This document shows positions 43,501-54,220 of a stretch of DNA of 64,000 bases, piece after piece. Each line of letters opens with the position of its first letter. Within the stretch, counting starts at the first letter, position 1. The stretch is from Trichobilharzia regenti (taxonomy: Eukaryota; Platyhelminthes; Trematoda; Strigeidida; Schistosomatidae). The stretch lies in NCBI GenBank assembly GCA_944472135.2, contig OX235267.1, positions 21,559,452 through 21,623,451 of the forward strand, in the 5' to 3' direction. The position numbers and the translations under genes were made by a program. The notes beneath the pieces are model-generated. The model made no database searches. It was not told the origin of the DNA and saw only the letters and a program-made list of their open reading frames with translations.

Positions 43501-44180
43501 AAAAGCAATTACGGTAAGTGGATGAAGAGGTTAGCCATTGAATATTTGTTAATTGAATCTACACCTAACACCAGTGATATGGGAAATATTACTAATAAAA
43601 TCAAAGGGTAAAAAAGACTGGAATTATGTAAACAAAGTTGGCATGTTAGGTAAAATGCCTTGATATGGTTGTGAGTAATAAATGGTGCTGAAAACGTCAT
43701 CAGAAAATAATACTGTATCACAGAGTGTTTTCATTAGATAAATTGTGCTATAATGGAAAAACTAAATCTGATTCTTCTTACCTCTGCTCTTGTGATAAAA
43801 AGCCGCAAAACTTCTTGATGATCCAATGTAGAGGCGTAAAGAAGTTTATGTATCAGTGCTGCGAAAAACTTTGTACGCCGATTTGCTATACCCACTAAAA
43901 TAGAAGAAATAACGTGTAATTCCTGAACATTTGAAGCAAATTAGCAAGATTCTTAGGATTAAAATAGTGTACAATTATAAATATCCTAAGTACCGCAGTA
44001 CTTAAAAATCTGTTTTATCAGTTAAATTTTTGCATGCTTCGCATGATTTTGTACATTGATGTGTCTGTTATGTTTTACCAGAAGTTTATGGCTTCACTAA
44101 ATGAAATTCTTTACTCTGTTTTCATATCTTTGATAAATTAGACTCAATATAGCAAAAATATTCATTCAGACATCTATAAA
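43501..44180. other. Non-coding stretch
   Basis: Nothing recognised. Confidence 0.3.
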
Positions 44181-44181
44181 A

Positions 44182-45203
44182 CACAAAATAATTGAGCAAA
44201 GAATATTCTTTTCGATAAATTCCTCTTCTGGCTCTACAGTTATATATATATATGTTTATATACACGAAATATTCAAGATTGGTAGTTAATAACAATATTG
44301 GTGTTTTTTAAATAATATCGATTTGTAAAGTATGATCAATGCAATTACAGTCCACTAAAAATACTTAAATTATAATAGTAATAAAGATATAATAGCGAAT
44401 AGAATATCAACTAAAATTAGGAAATTTCCACAAAAATTGAGGATCATTCAAACCTAGATGACCAAGGTAAGGAAAGTGTCTGAACTAACTTCTTTTGGAC
44501 GCACAAATTAGGCTTTTTAATGTGGATCCCAACAGCCTCAGCAATATTTAGTAATCGAACTCTTAAGGCGGAGTTGAGATTTGTTGGTATCTACCAATTT
44601 AACTGCTACTGTGGAGCCAGTTACATAGGCCGCACAACTAGGCGTGTTTCTCGTCGAATTTCCGGACATCACCCTGCGTGGTTAAGCAAAGGCCAAACAA
44701 AATCTATTCGTAGAACTATTCTAGCTCATCTTGAGGATACAGAACATAAGATTGATGTTAACAAGGATTTTAGAGTTATTTTTTTGGATACCAACAAATC
44801 TCAACTCCGCCTTAAGAGTTCGATTACTAAATATTGCTGAGGCTGTTGGGATCCACATTAAAAAGCCTAATTTGTGCGTCCAAAAGAAGTTAGTTCAGAC
44901 ACTTTCCTTACCTTGGTCATCTAGGTTTGAATGATCCTCAATTTTTGTGGAAATTTCCTAATTTTAGTTGATATTCTATTCGCTATTATATCTTTATTAC
45001 TATTATAATTTAAGTATTTTTAGTGGACTGTAATTGCATTGATCATACTTTACAAATCGATATTATTTAAAAAACACCAATATTGTTATTAACTACCAAT
45101 CTTGAATATTTCGTGTATATAAACATATATATATATAACTGTAGAGCCAGAAGAGGAATTTATCGAAAAGAATATTCTTTGCTCAATTATTTTGTGTTTT
45201 ATA
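44182..45203. mobile_element. Inverted pair of Penelope-like 3' ends
   Basis: The left arm (44182-44599) and right arm (44784-45203) are near-perfect reverse complements over about 415 bases. They flank about 185 bases of unique coding sequence. Each arm contains the C-terminal codons of a Penelope-like ORF, its 3' untranslated region with a (TA)n run, and the terminal motif AGAGGAATTTATCGAAAAGAATATTC. Penelope-like elements often insert next to an inverted truncated copy, which would give this structure. The near identity of the arms argues for a single recent event. Confidence 0.75.
44586..44934 (+). pseudogene. Penelope-like GIY-YIG endonuclease end
   Basis: The frame encodes YQFNCYCGASYIGRTTRRVS, ISGHHPAWL and an alpha-helical end, the GIY-YIG nuclease of Penelope-like elements (YxxxCxCGASYIG variant, R-x3-R-x-H). 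A frame change near 44790-44815 links it to the last codons (NIAEAVGIHIKKPNL), ending at 44934. The reverse transcriptase part is missing. Confidence 0.8.
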
Positions 45204-45467
45204 AATTCGACTCATTTAAGTGCTTTCTATCAGTGTCACTTAATTACTTTACTCTGCCTTCTCCTTGAGAATGTTAGTTTAGGATATAAGCCTGGAGATG
45301 CTTGTATGGAAAACTGTATGGTGGTTGGTTAGTCGTTACAGAAATCTTAGCAAAACCTTGGCATTCACAAGTTTTAGGAGTTATGAGTCCTACATTTAGA
45401 GCTAGAGACTTTACCAACGCGTTATTTATTGTTGTAGGCAACAAATTAATTAATATAAATATAAAAC
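45204..45467. other. Non-coding gap
   Basis: Nothing recognised. Confidence 0.3.
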
Positions 45468-45615
45468 TTGGGCACTGTGGCAGAGTGTAACTCCATTATA
45501 GATAAGATTTTATTTTGATAAATCTCACAGTGTTGTACAGTAATATTATCTGATGACGTTTCGAGCATAAATCATTGCTCATAATCATATAAAGTCACTC
45601 ACACAAATTCTTACT

Positions 45616-45651
<36 letters not shown>

Positions 45652-45716
45652 CATTTCTGTACAGCACTGTGTGATTTATCAAAATAAAATCTTTTCTATA
45701 ATGGAACTATTTAATT
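45468..45716. repeat. Inverted-repeat element, copy 2
   Basis: The left arm starts TTGGGCACTGTGGCAGAGTG and contains CCATTATAGATAAGATTTTA. The right arm (45648-45712) is its reverse complement. Between them is GACGTTTCGAGCATAAATC and a (TA)n run (45618-45650). Same family as 10327-10668. Confidence 0.6.
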
Positions 45717-45945
45717 ATCTTGAAATATATCTTTTAGTGGTTTCCGTGAGTCAGTCTTCAGGTTTCATTTATAAGGCTAAACAATGATTGATGGTTAAAC
45801 ATGCTGACTATCATTTCCGCTTTTATTAACCTGCATATATTTGTCAGCTAGTTACATCCTGGTCTCATTTTACCGACTGAGATGAATGGGCATAATTGTC
45901 GATGTTTGCTACCTAAATAAGTAATTATATATATATATATATATC

Positions 45946-46300
45946 AGGTTAGACTACGGATTCATATCAGTTAGAGAACCACTGAGAACTAAGGGGTACT
46001 GAACAGCCGCTTCGTCCTAGTTTGAGACTCATCTGCAGTACGCACTCACTGTGTTTTGAAACCAGGATCTTCCGGTTACAAGGCAAGCTTGAATACCATT
46101 CAGCCACTGGGACCCTACCCAACTGTCTATAAATTCCAACTTCTACCAATTCGTGATTTTAGCGCCACCACGAACCAGTGTCGCTGATGGGACTTTATCT
46201 TTACTCCCGATTGTGTGGACCCCACTCATTACCACTTCTCACTAGGACTCCAGGGAACTTTTTCCTGTAGCAAGTCACTAGCGAGCATCAGAATAATTTT
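45946..46300 (-). repeat. Hammerhead-bearing SINE, minus strand
   Basis: In minus orientation it has a B-box-like GGTTTCAAAAC, then CTGCAGATGAGTCTCAAACT and AGGACGAAGCGG, the position of the hammerhead in the Smα-like SINE. The core is altered (GAAG for GAAA). It pairs with the plus copy at 46420-46715. Confidence 0.6.
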
Positions 46301-46419
46301 CAAGAATAAGTTTGTAGTGATTCTATTTGTTTTAAGTTAAACTACGGATTGATATCATTTAGAGCACCATTAAGAACCAGGGAGTACTGAAAGAAGTTGT
46401 CTTGAGTTCTAATGAGAAG

Positions 46420-46715
46420 CGGTGACTAGTGGGATTCATCCAGTCGGGAGTGAGGATGAAGTATCACCGATGATAGAAGGTGGTGGTGCCGCTAAAATCC
46501 TGAACTGGTAGAAGTTGGAACTCATGGGCCATTGAATAGGGTCCCAGAGGTTAAATGTTATTCGGTCTTGCCTTGTAACCGGAAGATCCTGGTTTCAAAA
46601 CCCAGTGGGTTCGTACTGATGATGAGTCACAAACTAGGACGAAGCAGTTGTCTGGTACTCCCTGGCTCTAAATCGCTCACTAACTCATATCAATCCGTGG
46701 TCTAACCTGGAACGA
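46420..46715 (+). repeat. Hammerhead-bearing SINE, plus strand
   Basis: tRNA-like boxes (GGGTCCCAGAGGTTAAATG and GGTTTCAAAAC) precede ACTGATGATGAGTCACAAAC and TAGGACGAAGCAG at 46617-46650. The core CTGATGA is followed by three extra bases and GAAG replaces GAAA. About 120 bases separate it from its inverted partner. Confidence 0.6.
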
Positions 46716-46952
46716 ATAGAATCCCTACAAACTACATATATATGAATATGCATATGTTTTTCAGGAGATATCATTTCAGTCAGAGTGGATCATTACTTAA
46801 GGCTTTTAACTGTTTCATTTTGCTCTTTGTAAATTAAATTCAATAAACTGATCACTAACTTCAAGCGTGTCTAAATTATTTTAGAATAAGTTGGCATTGT
46901 ATGGAGAAAACTTATTCATCTTTAGGAATGATTGAAACATATGTGAACTTAC

Positions 46953-47028
46953 GAAATGTTTCGAGAAGAAACTTAAGATTTCCACTTGTTTTATCTTCCA
47001 CTTCTTGTTCAAGAGTTCTTCCGAAATT
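46953..47028 (-). CDS. Annexin exon, repeat C-terminal part
   Basis: On the minus strand a T-rich tract and AG (TTTCTCCTCTAG) precede an exon of 76 bases that ends before GTAAGTTC. It encodes NFGRTLEQEVEDKTSGNLKF and then LLETF. This is the annexin helix C-D signature (L-x3-I/V-x3-TSG-x-[FL]-x3-L). It fits repeat 3 and lies downstream of the exon at 49239. The exon that should connect them, with the start of the repeat, was not found. Confidence 0.65.
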
Positions 47029-47539
47029 CTAGAGGAGAAATTCAAATTTAGGCATAAAATATTTTCCAAATTTTTTTATACAGTGCTCAAGTTTGTATAT
47101 TTTGTTTAGAGTTCGTAATGGTGTCAAATCTAATTTCTTAGACAATATTTTAAAACATGCATTTGTGATTTAATTACTAATAATAAACAATGGCTTTATT
47201 CTGAAAATGAGTTCACATACAATACAGAATTTTCAGCAAGTTTCTTATTTCAAGGTATTAAATCCTTTTTCAGAATTCTCAAGTTGGTTGAAACTTATCT
47301 GATAATGTACCTGAGTATAAATTGCGATTTTTAGAAATAATCGTATAATTAAAACACCATGAAGTTGAGTAAACGCGATGCATTTAGGTGGATAGAAAAT
47401 TTAGGTAGCCAAGTGATTTAAGCAGGCCTCTAAAGTAAGATGTACTGTTCGTTTCTAATAAAGTAAACATAAAAGATAGTGGACCAAATAAAAACCATTT
47501 CAATGACCTTAAAACAATCAAAAAACTGATAACTGAAGA

Positions 47540-47760
47540 AAGAATATTATTCCCGACAACTTCTTCATCAAGTTCTATAGCTATATATATTTATAATAAT
47601 GAAAGAATTAGAGTTATTAACAACACAAATGTTCAAATAATCCGGAGTCAATAGTATCAATAGATTATTATGGATATATAATTGTAGAAGCTGATGAAGA
47701 AGTTACCGAAACAAGTATTCTTCGTTTAGTAATCAGTCTTTTGAAATAGCTTAAAACAAT
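47540..47760. repeat. Inverted Penelope-like terminal motifs with hammerhead core
   Basis: At 47690-47725 the plus strand has GTAGAAGCTGATGAAGAAGT then TACCGAAAC, with the full hammerhead core strings CTGATGA and GAAA. At 47545-47590 the minus strand has the degraded partner (CTTGATGA and CGGGAA). Both are followed by the conserved AATATTCTT-type segment. Confidence 0.5.
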
Positions 47761-48714
47761 CAGTTAACATATCCACTGTATCAAAGAAATCTGTATACAA
47801 CACTTGATCGAATTTTTCAAGTGATATAGAATTTAAAAACTGGGATACATTTATACATACACGTGCCTACTAATTTATCTAATGACTATATTTTGTTTGT
47901 CATAGTTTTCAAAGTGTGGTTAACATAGTTTATTTATTTTAGGCTTATTTCTTTTGAGATTGGTCTGAGTATTAATTTTCCTAATTACAATTTATAGTTT
48001 GCAGAAAAACTTCATTTTGTAAAGCAGTTTTCATCGTTCATCTTTGAAAAAAATGTTTTCTGGCAGTATGAAATATTAGAACAGAACTTATCTGTTCGCT
48101 AGCTACATTCTCTGTTGGACCACAAAAGTGCCAGCGAAGTATTGGAAATCCTGTTAGATTTATGCACTATCTGTTAGTTAATAGCTACGATGAAAAATTA
48201 TTAGTTAGCAGTTGGCTGGCACAGTGTCCTGGACCCACACATTAATATGGCATATCAGCCATCTTAGGAGAATGTGTTGAGTCACTGGGGTCCGAAATCG
48301 CCTGATTTAGTACTGAGTTCTAAGTCAGACTGTTCAAGTGATAAATAATCCCACTTAGAAACCCAGTATATCACTGAATTCTGAGACTTCCAGAATTTTT
48401 GCTGTGGCTTTGTATACCATCAGTGTTTTCTAAATTGGAATATATATATATATCATAGAATTGCTATAAAAAATTCTTATGAGCTATTACTTCGCTATTT
48501 TTTGCTACCCACCTTTTTGTATACTTTATCTACCAATGCAAGCCCAAAAGGATCTAGTTCACACATTAGTACTGAAATATTCCCACTACAGACACATTCT
48601 TTCCTATTAAAAAATAAAAAAAAACAAGACAGGACAAGATAGTGTTATATTAACGAGTATTTTACCACCTCATCTATGCTTCTGAAATGCAGACCGTGGA
48701 CACTACTGATTCAA

Positions 48715-49020
48715 TGTTATTTAAACCAGTATTGTTGTTAACATCAATATTTCTCTAAATATTGTAGTTGTTTAAATGTAGGAACTGATGACAAATATAT
48801 ATCGGAAAGAATATTCTTTGTTTATTAATTAGTCTTTTAAGTCGATTAAAATCAGTTGGAAGTGAAGATTTCCTGCTTTTGAAAGAATTATTTGATGAGT
48901 TAAACTACTCAGGGAATAATTATTATCAGGTATTGGTTGGGTGAGTACTGATGAAGATTCCCAGACTAAGACGAAGCAGTTGTCCAGCAATCTTAGGTTT
49001 TCCAATGTTTTTCTAACTGA
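48715..49020 (+). repeat. Penelope-like terminal fragment and SINE 3' module
   Basis: 48720-48850 has GTATTGTTGTTAACATCAAT, then GGAACTGATGACAAATATAT and CGGAAAGAATATTC, the terminal motif with an intact CTGATGA core. 48935-49015 has GTACTGATGAAGATTCCC and AGACGAAGCAG, the hammerhead-like module of the SINE family at 46420. Confidence 0.5.
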
Positions 49021-49238
49021 TGTCACCTTTTGATGAAATCCTTCAGCCAATAGAATAATTGTTAGTTGAGAAATCATTTAAATAGAATATTTACTACTTG
49101 AAAGGTAGTTTGAAAGTTCATGTTGCTAGAAAAGTATACACGTATGACTCTTTGAATATATAATACTGTATTATAATTTAGACAGTAATGGGATTCTTAT
49201 TTCATTGGAATTTTAACAGAAAGATTTTATAGGCTTAC

Positions 49239-49440
49239 CTTTTAAAAGCTTCATGAAGATCATGGGCGTAGCTTTCAGCTTCTTCAATCCCCGGTTGTGG
49301 ATAATAATATTTACAATCACGACGTGTTTTTATGGTGACAGGAGATGGAAGCTGTGCTCCTGTTGCTAAGCATATCAGTCCTTTTTGATATTCTCCACAT
49401 GTATACTTTTTTAAATCAGAAATAAGTGATGGTCCACTGG
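49239..49440 (-). CDS. Annexin exon, repeat end, linker and start of next repeat
   Basis: Minus-strand exon of 202 bases between CTTTCTACAG and GTAAGCC. It encodes SGPSLISDLKKYTCGEYQKG then LICLATG, the last two helices of an annexin repeat, then a 30-residue proline- and tyrosine-containing linker (PSPVTIKTRRDCKYYYPQP) and AESYAHDLHEAFK, the first helix of the next repeat. A long linker between repeats 2 and 3 is a known mark of schistosome annexins. Intron phases are 1 in and 2 out. It joins the exon at 51484 in phase. Confidence 0.82.
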
Positions 49441-49552
49441 CTGTAGAAAGAAACTTTAGTTTTAGAAAAAATCTCAAGAATATCGTTTTTATTTTATTTT
49501 ATAATTAGTGGCCATTGAATTTTGAACGAAAAACTAATCAGCTGGTATATTC

Positions 49553-49795
49553 GGAAGGGCGTCGGTAGTACAGCGACAGAATGCTCACCAACCAGGCATG
49601 TAGTTCGGGTTCGATTCACGGCCTGTATACTTCCTTACTTCGCTAGGTCAGTAATAAGACTAGTAAAGAGGGAAGGTTGGGCATGAGGCTAGCAACCCCA
49701 TCCAGTAAAAATAACCATCACTTCTACTAAAACTTTAAAGCTGTAACTTGAAGCTCTATGTTCTTGGTGGGCAAGTAAAGGAATAAAATAATAGG
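49553..49795 (+). repeat. tRNA-derived SINE
   Basis: GGCGTCGGTAGTACAGCGAC (A box) and GGTTCGATTCAC (B box, 49608-49619), then a body shared in reverse with 55640-55875 and 57665-57890, and a tail GGAATAAAATAATA. Confidence 0.75.
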
Positions 49796-50690
49796 TGGAT
49801 TCAAATTAACCATCTCTCGAATGATGACAAGGAAATCTTTGCTCTCGTATTCTTGTTGAAAGTTTATTTATTATTGGTTCTGCATCAGTTCAAACCATTA
49901 AAATATACATCTCAAAATTTTTTACTGCTTGGTTGAAACTAAAAGTATATTACAATGATTGTAAGTCAGTTTTTCTATCAATCTAGTGTGTTGATAAGTT
50001 AAGCACTTGGTATGTTAGATATGAAAACTTCTCAACTTCACCTTATTCACACTGTCAAATTCATTTGTCCTATAGCTTAAAGCTTCTTTTTAAAAATTAT
50101 ATTCTTCTTTTTTAATAACTCATTTTAATTTTTAATCTATCCATTTATGGCATAAACACACTGGTTTTTCCAGAGGAATAAAGAAAGCCTCTGCACCTTG
50201 TAAGATCAGAATGATATATTGTCATATCTTGTAAGGTAACCACTTTGAGTTTTATGAAAATAAGTACCTTTGCTTCAGCAATTCAGGTCTTAAAATTAAA
50301 ACATCATTGGGAAGACTGGCAAGATGTTTGCGGAAGAATAACAAGCGAATATGTAAAGTTATCATATGTTTATTGATACAAGTAACGTTTATTTATATAG
50401 ATAAGGTAGGAAGTAAACATGCAATCATGTAGTAATGGAAAACCTATTGATATTGAGTATAAATTAATGAAATTCATTGCTACTTTGTAAATGAATGGAA
50501 TCAGGCACATCAGATAATCATATAAGGTTTTATATCCCAACAAAGAAATGAAATGACCGTTCATTAACTGATACCTTTTAACACTTTGATATGACAATAG
50601 TAAGCAACTAGTGCAATGTGTCAAATCGTTTGTTTGACAAAGACTAAATTCTCTCAGTCAAGTTTGCAATGTGGCCACTATGCTTAGTGG
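49796..50690. other. Intronic, nothing recognised
   Basis: Lies between annexin exons. AT-rich with no repeat or frame that I can support. Confidence 0.35.
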
Positions 50691-50692
50691 CT

Positions 50693-51062
50693 CACCATCG
50701 CGTACACTTTGAATTGTTGGTATTAGATGGTTAGAGGCAGTCAGTAGGAAGTCTTGGACCTAGTTTGCATTCGTCAGCTAGGCGTATCTGCAACCTTGAA
50801 GGAACTCATAACCCTTCTGAGATTCGAAACCATGTCACCCAGTGGCATTTACAGTCAGAGACGTTACCACTGAGCTATTTGCGTTCGCCACTGACCTTCT
50901 GTAGTAGCTCAGTGGTAACATCACTGGCTTTGGCATTAAGGGATGAGAGTTAGAATCTCAGTGGGGACATGAGTTCCTTCAAGACTGCAGATACGCCTTG
51001 TTGACGAGTGAGAACTGGCATGAAACCTGTGTCCAAAGTTTCCTGCCGATCGACTTTAATCA
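50693..51062. repeat. Two SINEs head to head
   Basis: A minus copy (50693-50895) and a plus copy (50897-51062) of the family at 34960 meet at the tRNA-like heads: ACCACTGAGCTATTTGCGTT on the left and GTAGTAGCTCAGTGGTAAC on the right. The plus copy has B box GTTAGAATCTCAG. The pair forms a palindrome inside the annexin intron. Confidence 0.7.
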
Positions 51063-51483
51063 TCCAATGATATATTTTAAGCTGATCAGGTCCCCTCTGA
51101 CTTGACAAGCTGATATGATAAATATGAATTCCATCGTACTTCTTGCTTCTTTATATTTTTGAATGATTGTTAGCAGTTCAGAAAAGATGAGTGACATGAA
51201 ACCAGCGTACACCATCTGGGAACTCAAAAACTTCGGAATTCCAAAGAATTTATGGTGTTTGTCCCCATCCTATCTGCCTCACTTGGGGTGAACTGAGCTA
51301 CGAACATACATGTTCAGTATTCATTCAGTACTATGGATATAAGACAGTATATTCAGTAATGGAATCGTAGCCTGTGGATTTTGTAAGACTTAAGTAAGGA
51401 CAATTAAGACTGTATTCATGTGGAAGAAGACAGAAGTCAAACTTCTGACAACACCACCATTGTAATCCAAATGACAATCTTAC

Positions 51484-51685
51484 CAGCTTCATAATTGTTA
51501 GCTATTATGGTTGCCTCGTCAGCTGCTGCTTCAGTCAGGATACCCGTTACAGCAGAAAAAGTTTTCTTGGGTAAAATGTTTTGAAGATATGCACCCAAAT
51601 AAATTCCTGTCTCTTGAATTAGTGTCAACAAAATATCCTTAAATGTTTGGTTTACAATTGAGGTTAGTATTCGCCTGCGCAATTC
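51484..51685 (-). CDS. Annexin exon, repeats 1-2
   Basis: Minus-strand exon of 202 bases after a T-rich tract and TTTAAAAG, ending before GTAAGATT. It encodes ELRRRILTSIVNQTFKDILL, the end of one repeat, and LGAYLQNILPKKTFSAVTGI then ADEATIIANNYEA, most of the next. The usual calcium-loop sequence G-x-GT at the start of the repeat is absent (LPKKTFSAV). Phases: 0 in, 1 out, compatible with the neighbours on both sides. Confidence 0.82.
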
Positions 51686-52104
51686 CTTTTAAATAGGAAA
51701 AAGTAAGAAGAAGTAAGACTCTGGGTTTTGACAGACTGAAACAGTGAGACATAAAAGTCTACTAATGAAACATCTGTTCAACCAAAATAAAAAATACAGC
51801 AATTTTCATTGAAATTATTTTTAGTCGTGTTTGTTTCTATACTATCTACTTTATAAAAGAAATTAATCACTAGACAGACAAATGAATAGATTAGTTCAAA
51901 GTCACTAGTGTGAACACTATGTTTACTAACATTTTATCCAACCACCTGATTGAAATATTAACGCTGAATGAATGAAATCAAGCCTCTGAAAATGCACAGG
52001 CATGTTTTTATTTAATGTTATAGAGTTGTTTATTGAAAGCTGAAAGCATTACCTATAATTTTGTATTGCGTGTAAGATTCCTACCATTTTGTTCTTTTGA
52101 GTTT

Positions 52105-52470
52105 CGAGGGAAAAATAGGGCTTCAGGAGCACATCTCCACTTTGTTCTATTTTGTGTAGTCCCCTTTAGCTGGACCCATGATTTTTCATAATATCTGTTA
52201 TCCCCACACGATCTCCGCCATGTCACTCTTGGACGTCCCACTCATTGCTTCACAATCGGTTCCCGCTACAGCAATGGCCTGGTCTCCTCAGCGTTTGTCC
52301 ATTTCATTTCCATTTTCTTCTACATATTTACTGACAGATAGGTTCCTTGATGGTTTGTCTCAATATTCTCGTGTTGCTGATTCTTCCTCATCTACTGACC
52401 CGCAGTATGGAGAGAAGACAACTGTTGATAAAAGCGTGCAACTTGTTGGAAGTGCTTTTTGTAAAGCTGC
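52105..52470 (-). mobile_element. Degraded RTE-like LINE 3' end
   Basis: The plus strand shares with 30640-31080 the order AATAGGGCTTCAG, TCACAATCGGTTCC, CTCAG, GTTCCTTGATGG and GAGAAGACAACTGTTGATAA. It is the same RTE-like 3' end in minus orientation, more diverged. It is inserted in an annexin intron. Confidence 0.65.
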
Positions 52471-52531
52471 AAGTTGAGCAAAGCATTTCCGACGGGCTGC
52501 ACACTTACGAAGGAGAAGTGTACGAGCTTGT

Positions 52532-52933
52532 TCAAAAATGGTAACCAGTTTGTCGTTCCAGTCTTAAATGGGTTGACAGAAATCTCTGGATAGATTTTAA
52601 GACTGCCACCTTCTTTTGTCCTATTGTTTGGCTATACATAACTACAAGTAATGCTAGAGCTGAGCCTTTTTCTACATTTCTTATTTCACCAGAGTCAACT
52701 AATCTGGATTTCAGTAGGTTTTTGTGCTCTGATTTTCTGACTAACTCCAGTTCATTACTTTGACCTATGTATTTAAGGTGACAGTCACCACAAGGCATTA
52801 CATAAACTAGATTATTTTGTTTAGTGGGCTCTACAGGATACTTTATTCGACATCCTTTTTTTCTGAACGTGTTTGTAGGTTCGAATGCCGATTTTACCGT
52901 TACCTCTTTAAAGAATTCTGAATAGGATTTCAT
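52532..52933 (-). pseudogene. Penelope-like element fragment, GIY-YIG
   Basis: A 133-codon minus-strand frame contains FRKKGCRIKYPV, then LVYVMPCGDCHLKYIGQSNE and RKSEHKN, the core of the GIY-YIG nuclease of Penelope-like elements, here with the CGDC cysteine pair typical of the group. The reverse transcriptase before it is absent. A (TC)n and (TA)n microsatellite adjoins at 52938-52980. Confidence 0.8.
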
Positions 52934-52937
52934 AAGT

Positions 52938-52945
52938 TCTCTCTT

Positions 52946-52979
<34 letters not shown>

Positions 52980-52982
52980 ACG
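52938..52982. repeat. (TC)n then (TA)n microsatellite
   Basis: CT repeats of about 26 bases followed by TA repeats of about 16. Confidence 0.9.
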
Positions 52983-53364
52983 GCAGTACCGATGTTTCGA
53001 AATTCCGTATTGTTGATATTGTCACCTTTTATGTACGTTTGCCATCAACATTGCGCCACTACTTTGGGTTTAAGGGTCATAATAAATGAATGCTGTTTAT
53101 TGATTTACTAGCATCTGGAAACCATTACTAGACAAGCCTGACGTTCTTGAGTTCTTTCCCAAATAAGCATCACTGTGCGAGTGAATATACCGTATTACAA
53201 AAGAGAACACAAGGAATAATTGAATGCAGTTCTAACACTAAGCTTCCATAATGTTCATTTAGGATACGATGTCAGTGAGCTTACCTACGTAGTACTCATT
53301 TATCACTCATATTAGTTATCAGGCTGTATTAACAAAATACCCAGTCGTTATTTTGTAGATTTAC

Positions 53365-53453
53365 CTGCGAATAAAATGTATCGTAAAGTCTTACGATTTC
53401 CTGCCTTTGAAAATTGGTTCTTCTTGCAAGAATGCAAAGTATTTTGTCTGCAT
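53365..53453 (-). CDS. Annexin exon, repeat 1 core
   Basis: Minus-strand exon of 89 bases after GTCATTCTTTTAG and before GTAAATC. It encodes DADKILCILARRTNFQRQEI then VRLYDTFYSQ, matching the annexin endonexin-fold core (ILxxRxNxQRQEIxxxY). The first codon is shared with the previous exon, and the exon ends in phase 0 where the next begins in phase 0. The residue stretch where G-x-GT-x-E is expected reads VEKDADK, so the calcium loop is missing. Confidence 0.88.
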
Positions 53454-53547
53454 CTAAAAGAATGACAGCAAAAAAGGAGATAAAAAGTGCACAGCTGTTT
53501 ACGAAATGTTTGTGTCTATATTTAGTTGCATTTATGGTGTGGTGTTT

Positions 53548-53586
<39 letters not shown>
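53548..53586. repeat. (CA)n microsatellite
   Basis: About 18 CA units. Confidence 0.95.
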
Positions 53587-53590
<4 letters not shown>

Positions 53591-53921
53591 TTTCGATCTA
53601 ATAAAATAAGTCAAGGAAAACCGAAAGTATATATTTATATATATATATGATTGCTTTTTCTTAAGTGACTGTCATAATACAGCAACCAAGTACACAACGC
53701 TGTATAGTTTGAAATCTTTCCGGAGACTCATCGTTCACCAGAAAGTGAATACACTGAACAGACAAGTCTCAAACTGAAGGTAAGATATGTCCAATACTCA
53801 AATTCTACCTATTGTCAATTAAATAATTCTTGTATGTAGCTGTTTTCTTGCTAGCGTTTCTGAAAATAAAATCTAAACTTAATTGTTATAATTCATGCTC
53901 TTTGACTACCTTTACTCATAG

Positions 53922-54216
53922 TGTGGTGAGAGCAGGCCGTGAGAAAATATGAGCAAGGCTGATTCAACAACCAATCACAGCAAAGTTAACGTGGCAAAAT
54001 ATGATTCGCAGATAGAGAACTCTATTTGTCGAGGAATCCCGAAACAACCAATCAGAAGCCTGTGTTTGTCTGCCCAACTTCTGATAAACAACCAATCAGA
54101 TAACTGCGCTTGTCTACTTGCATAAACTGTAATAATGTATGCGAAATATGTATAAATACGTGTTGATTTTCATAATAAAACGATCTGTTGCCTGTCCCTT
54201 GTCTTCTGTTGTTACA
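53922..54216 (+). repeat. Solo LTR of the 5' window gypsy family
   Basis: From TGTGGTGAGAGCAGG to TGTTACA it matches the LTR at 3096-3437 closely but lacks about 45 bases after the first 17. It is flanked by ATAG at 53918-53921 and 54217-54220, a perfect 4-bp target duplication. No internal sequence is present, so it arose by recombination between two LTRs. CCAAT boxes, TATA and AATAAA are kept. It lies in an annexin intron. Confidence 0.9.
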
Positions 54217-54220
54217 ATAG

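Noticed and set aside
46881..47069. 62-codon minus-strand frame as a protein
   Set aside because: It is in a different frame from the annexin exon 46953-47028, which has splice sites and family motifs.
53414..53650. 78-codon plus-strand frame over the CA microsatellite
   Set aside because: It is antisense to an annexin exon and continues through simple repeats.
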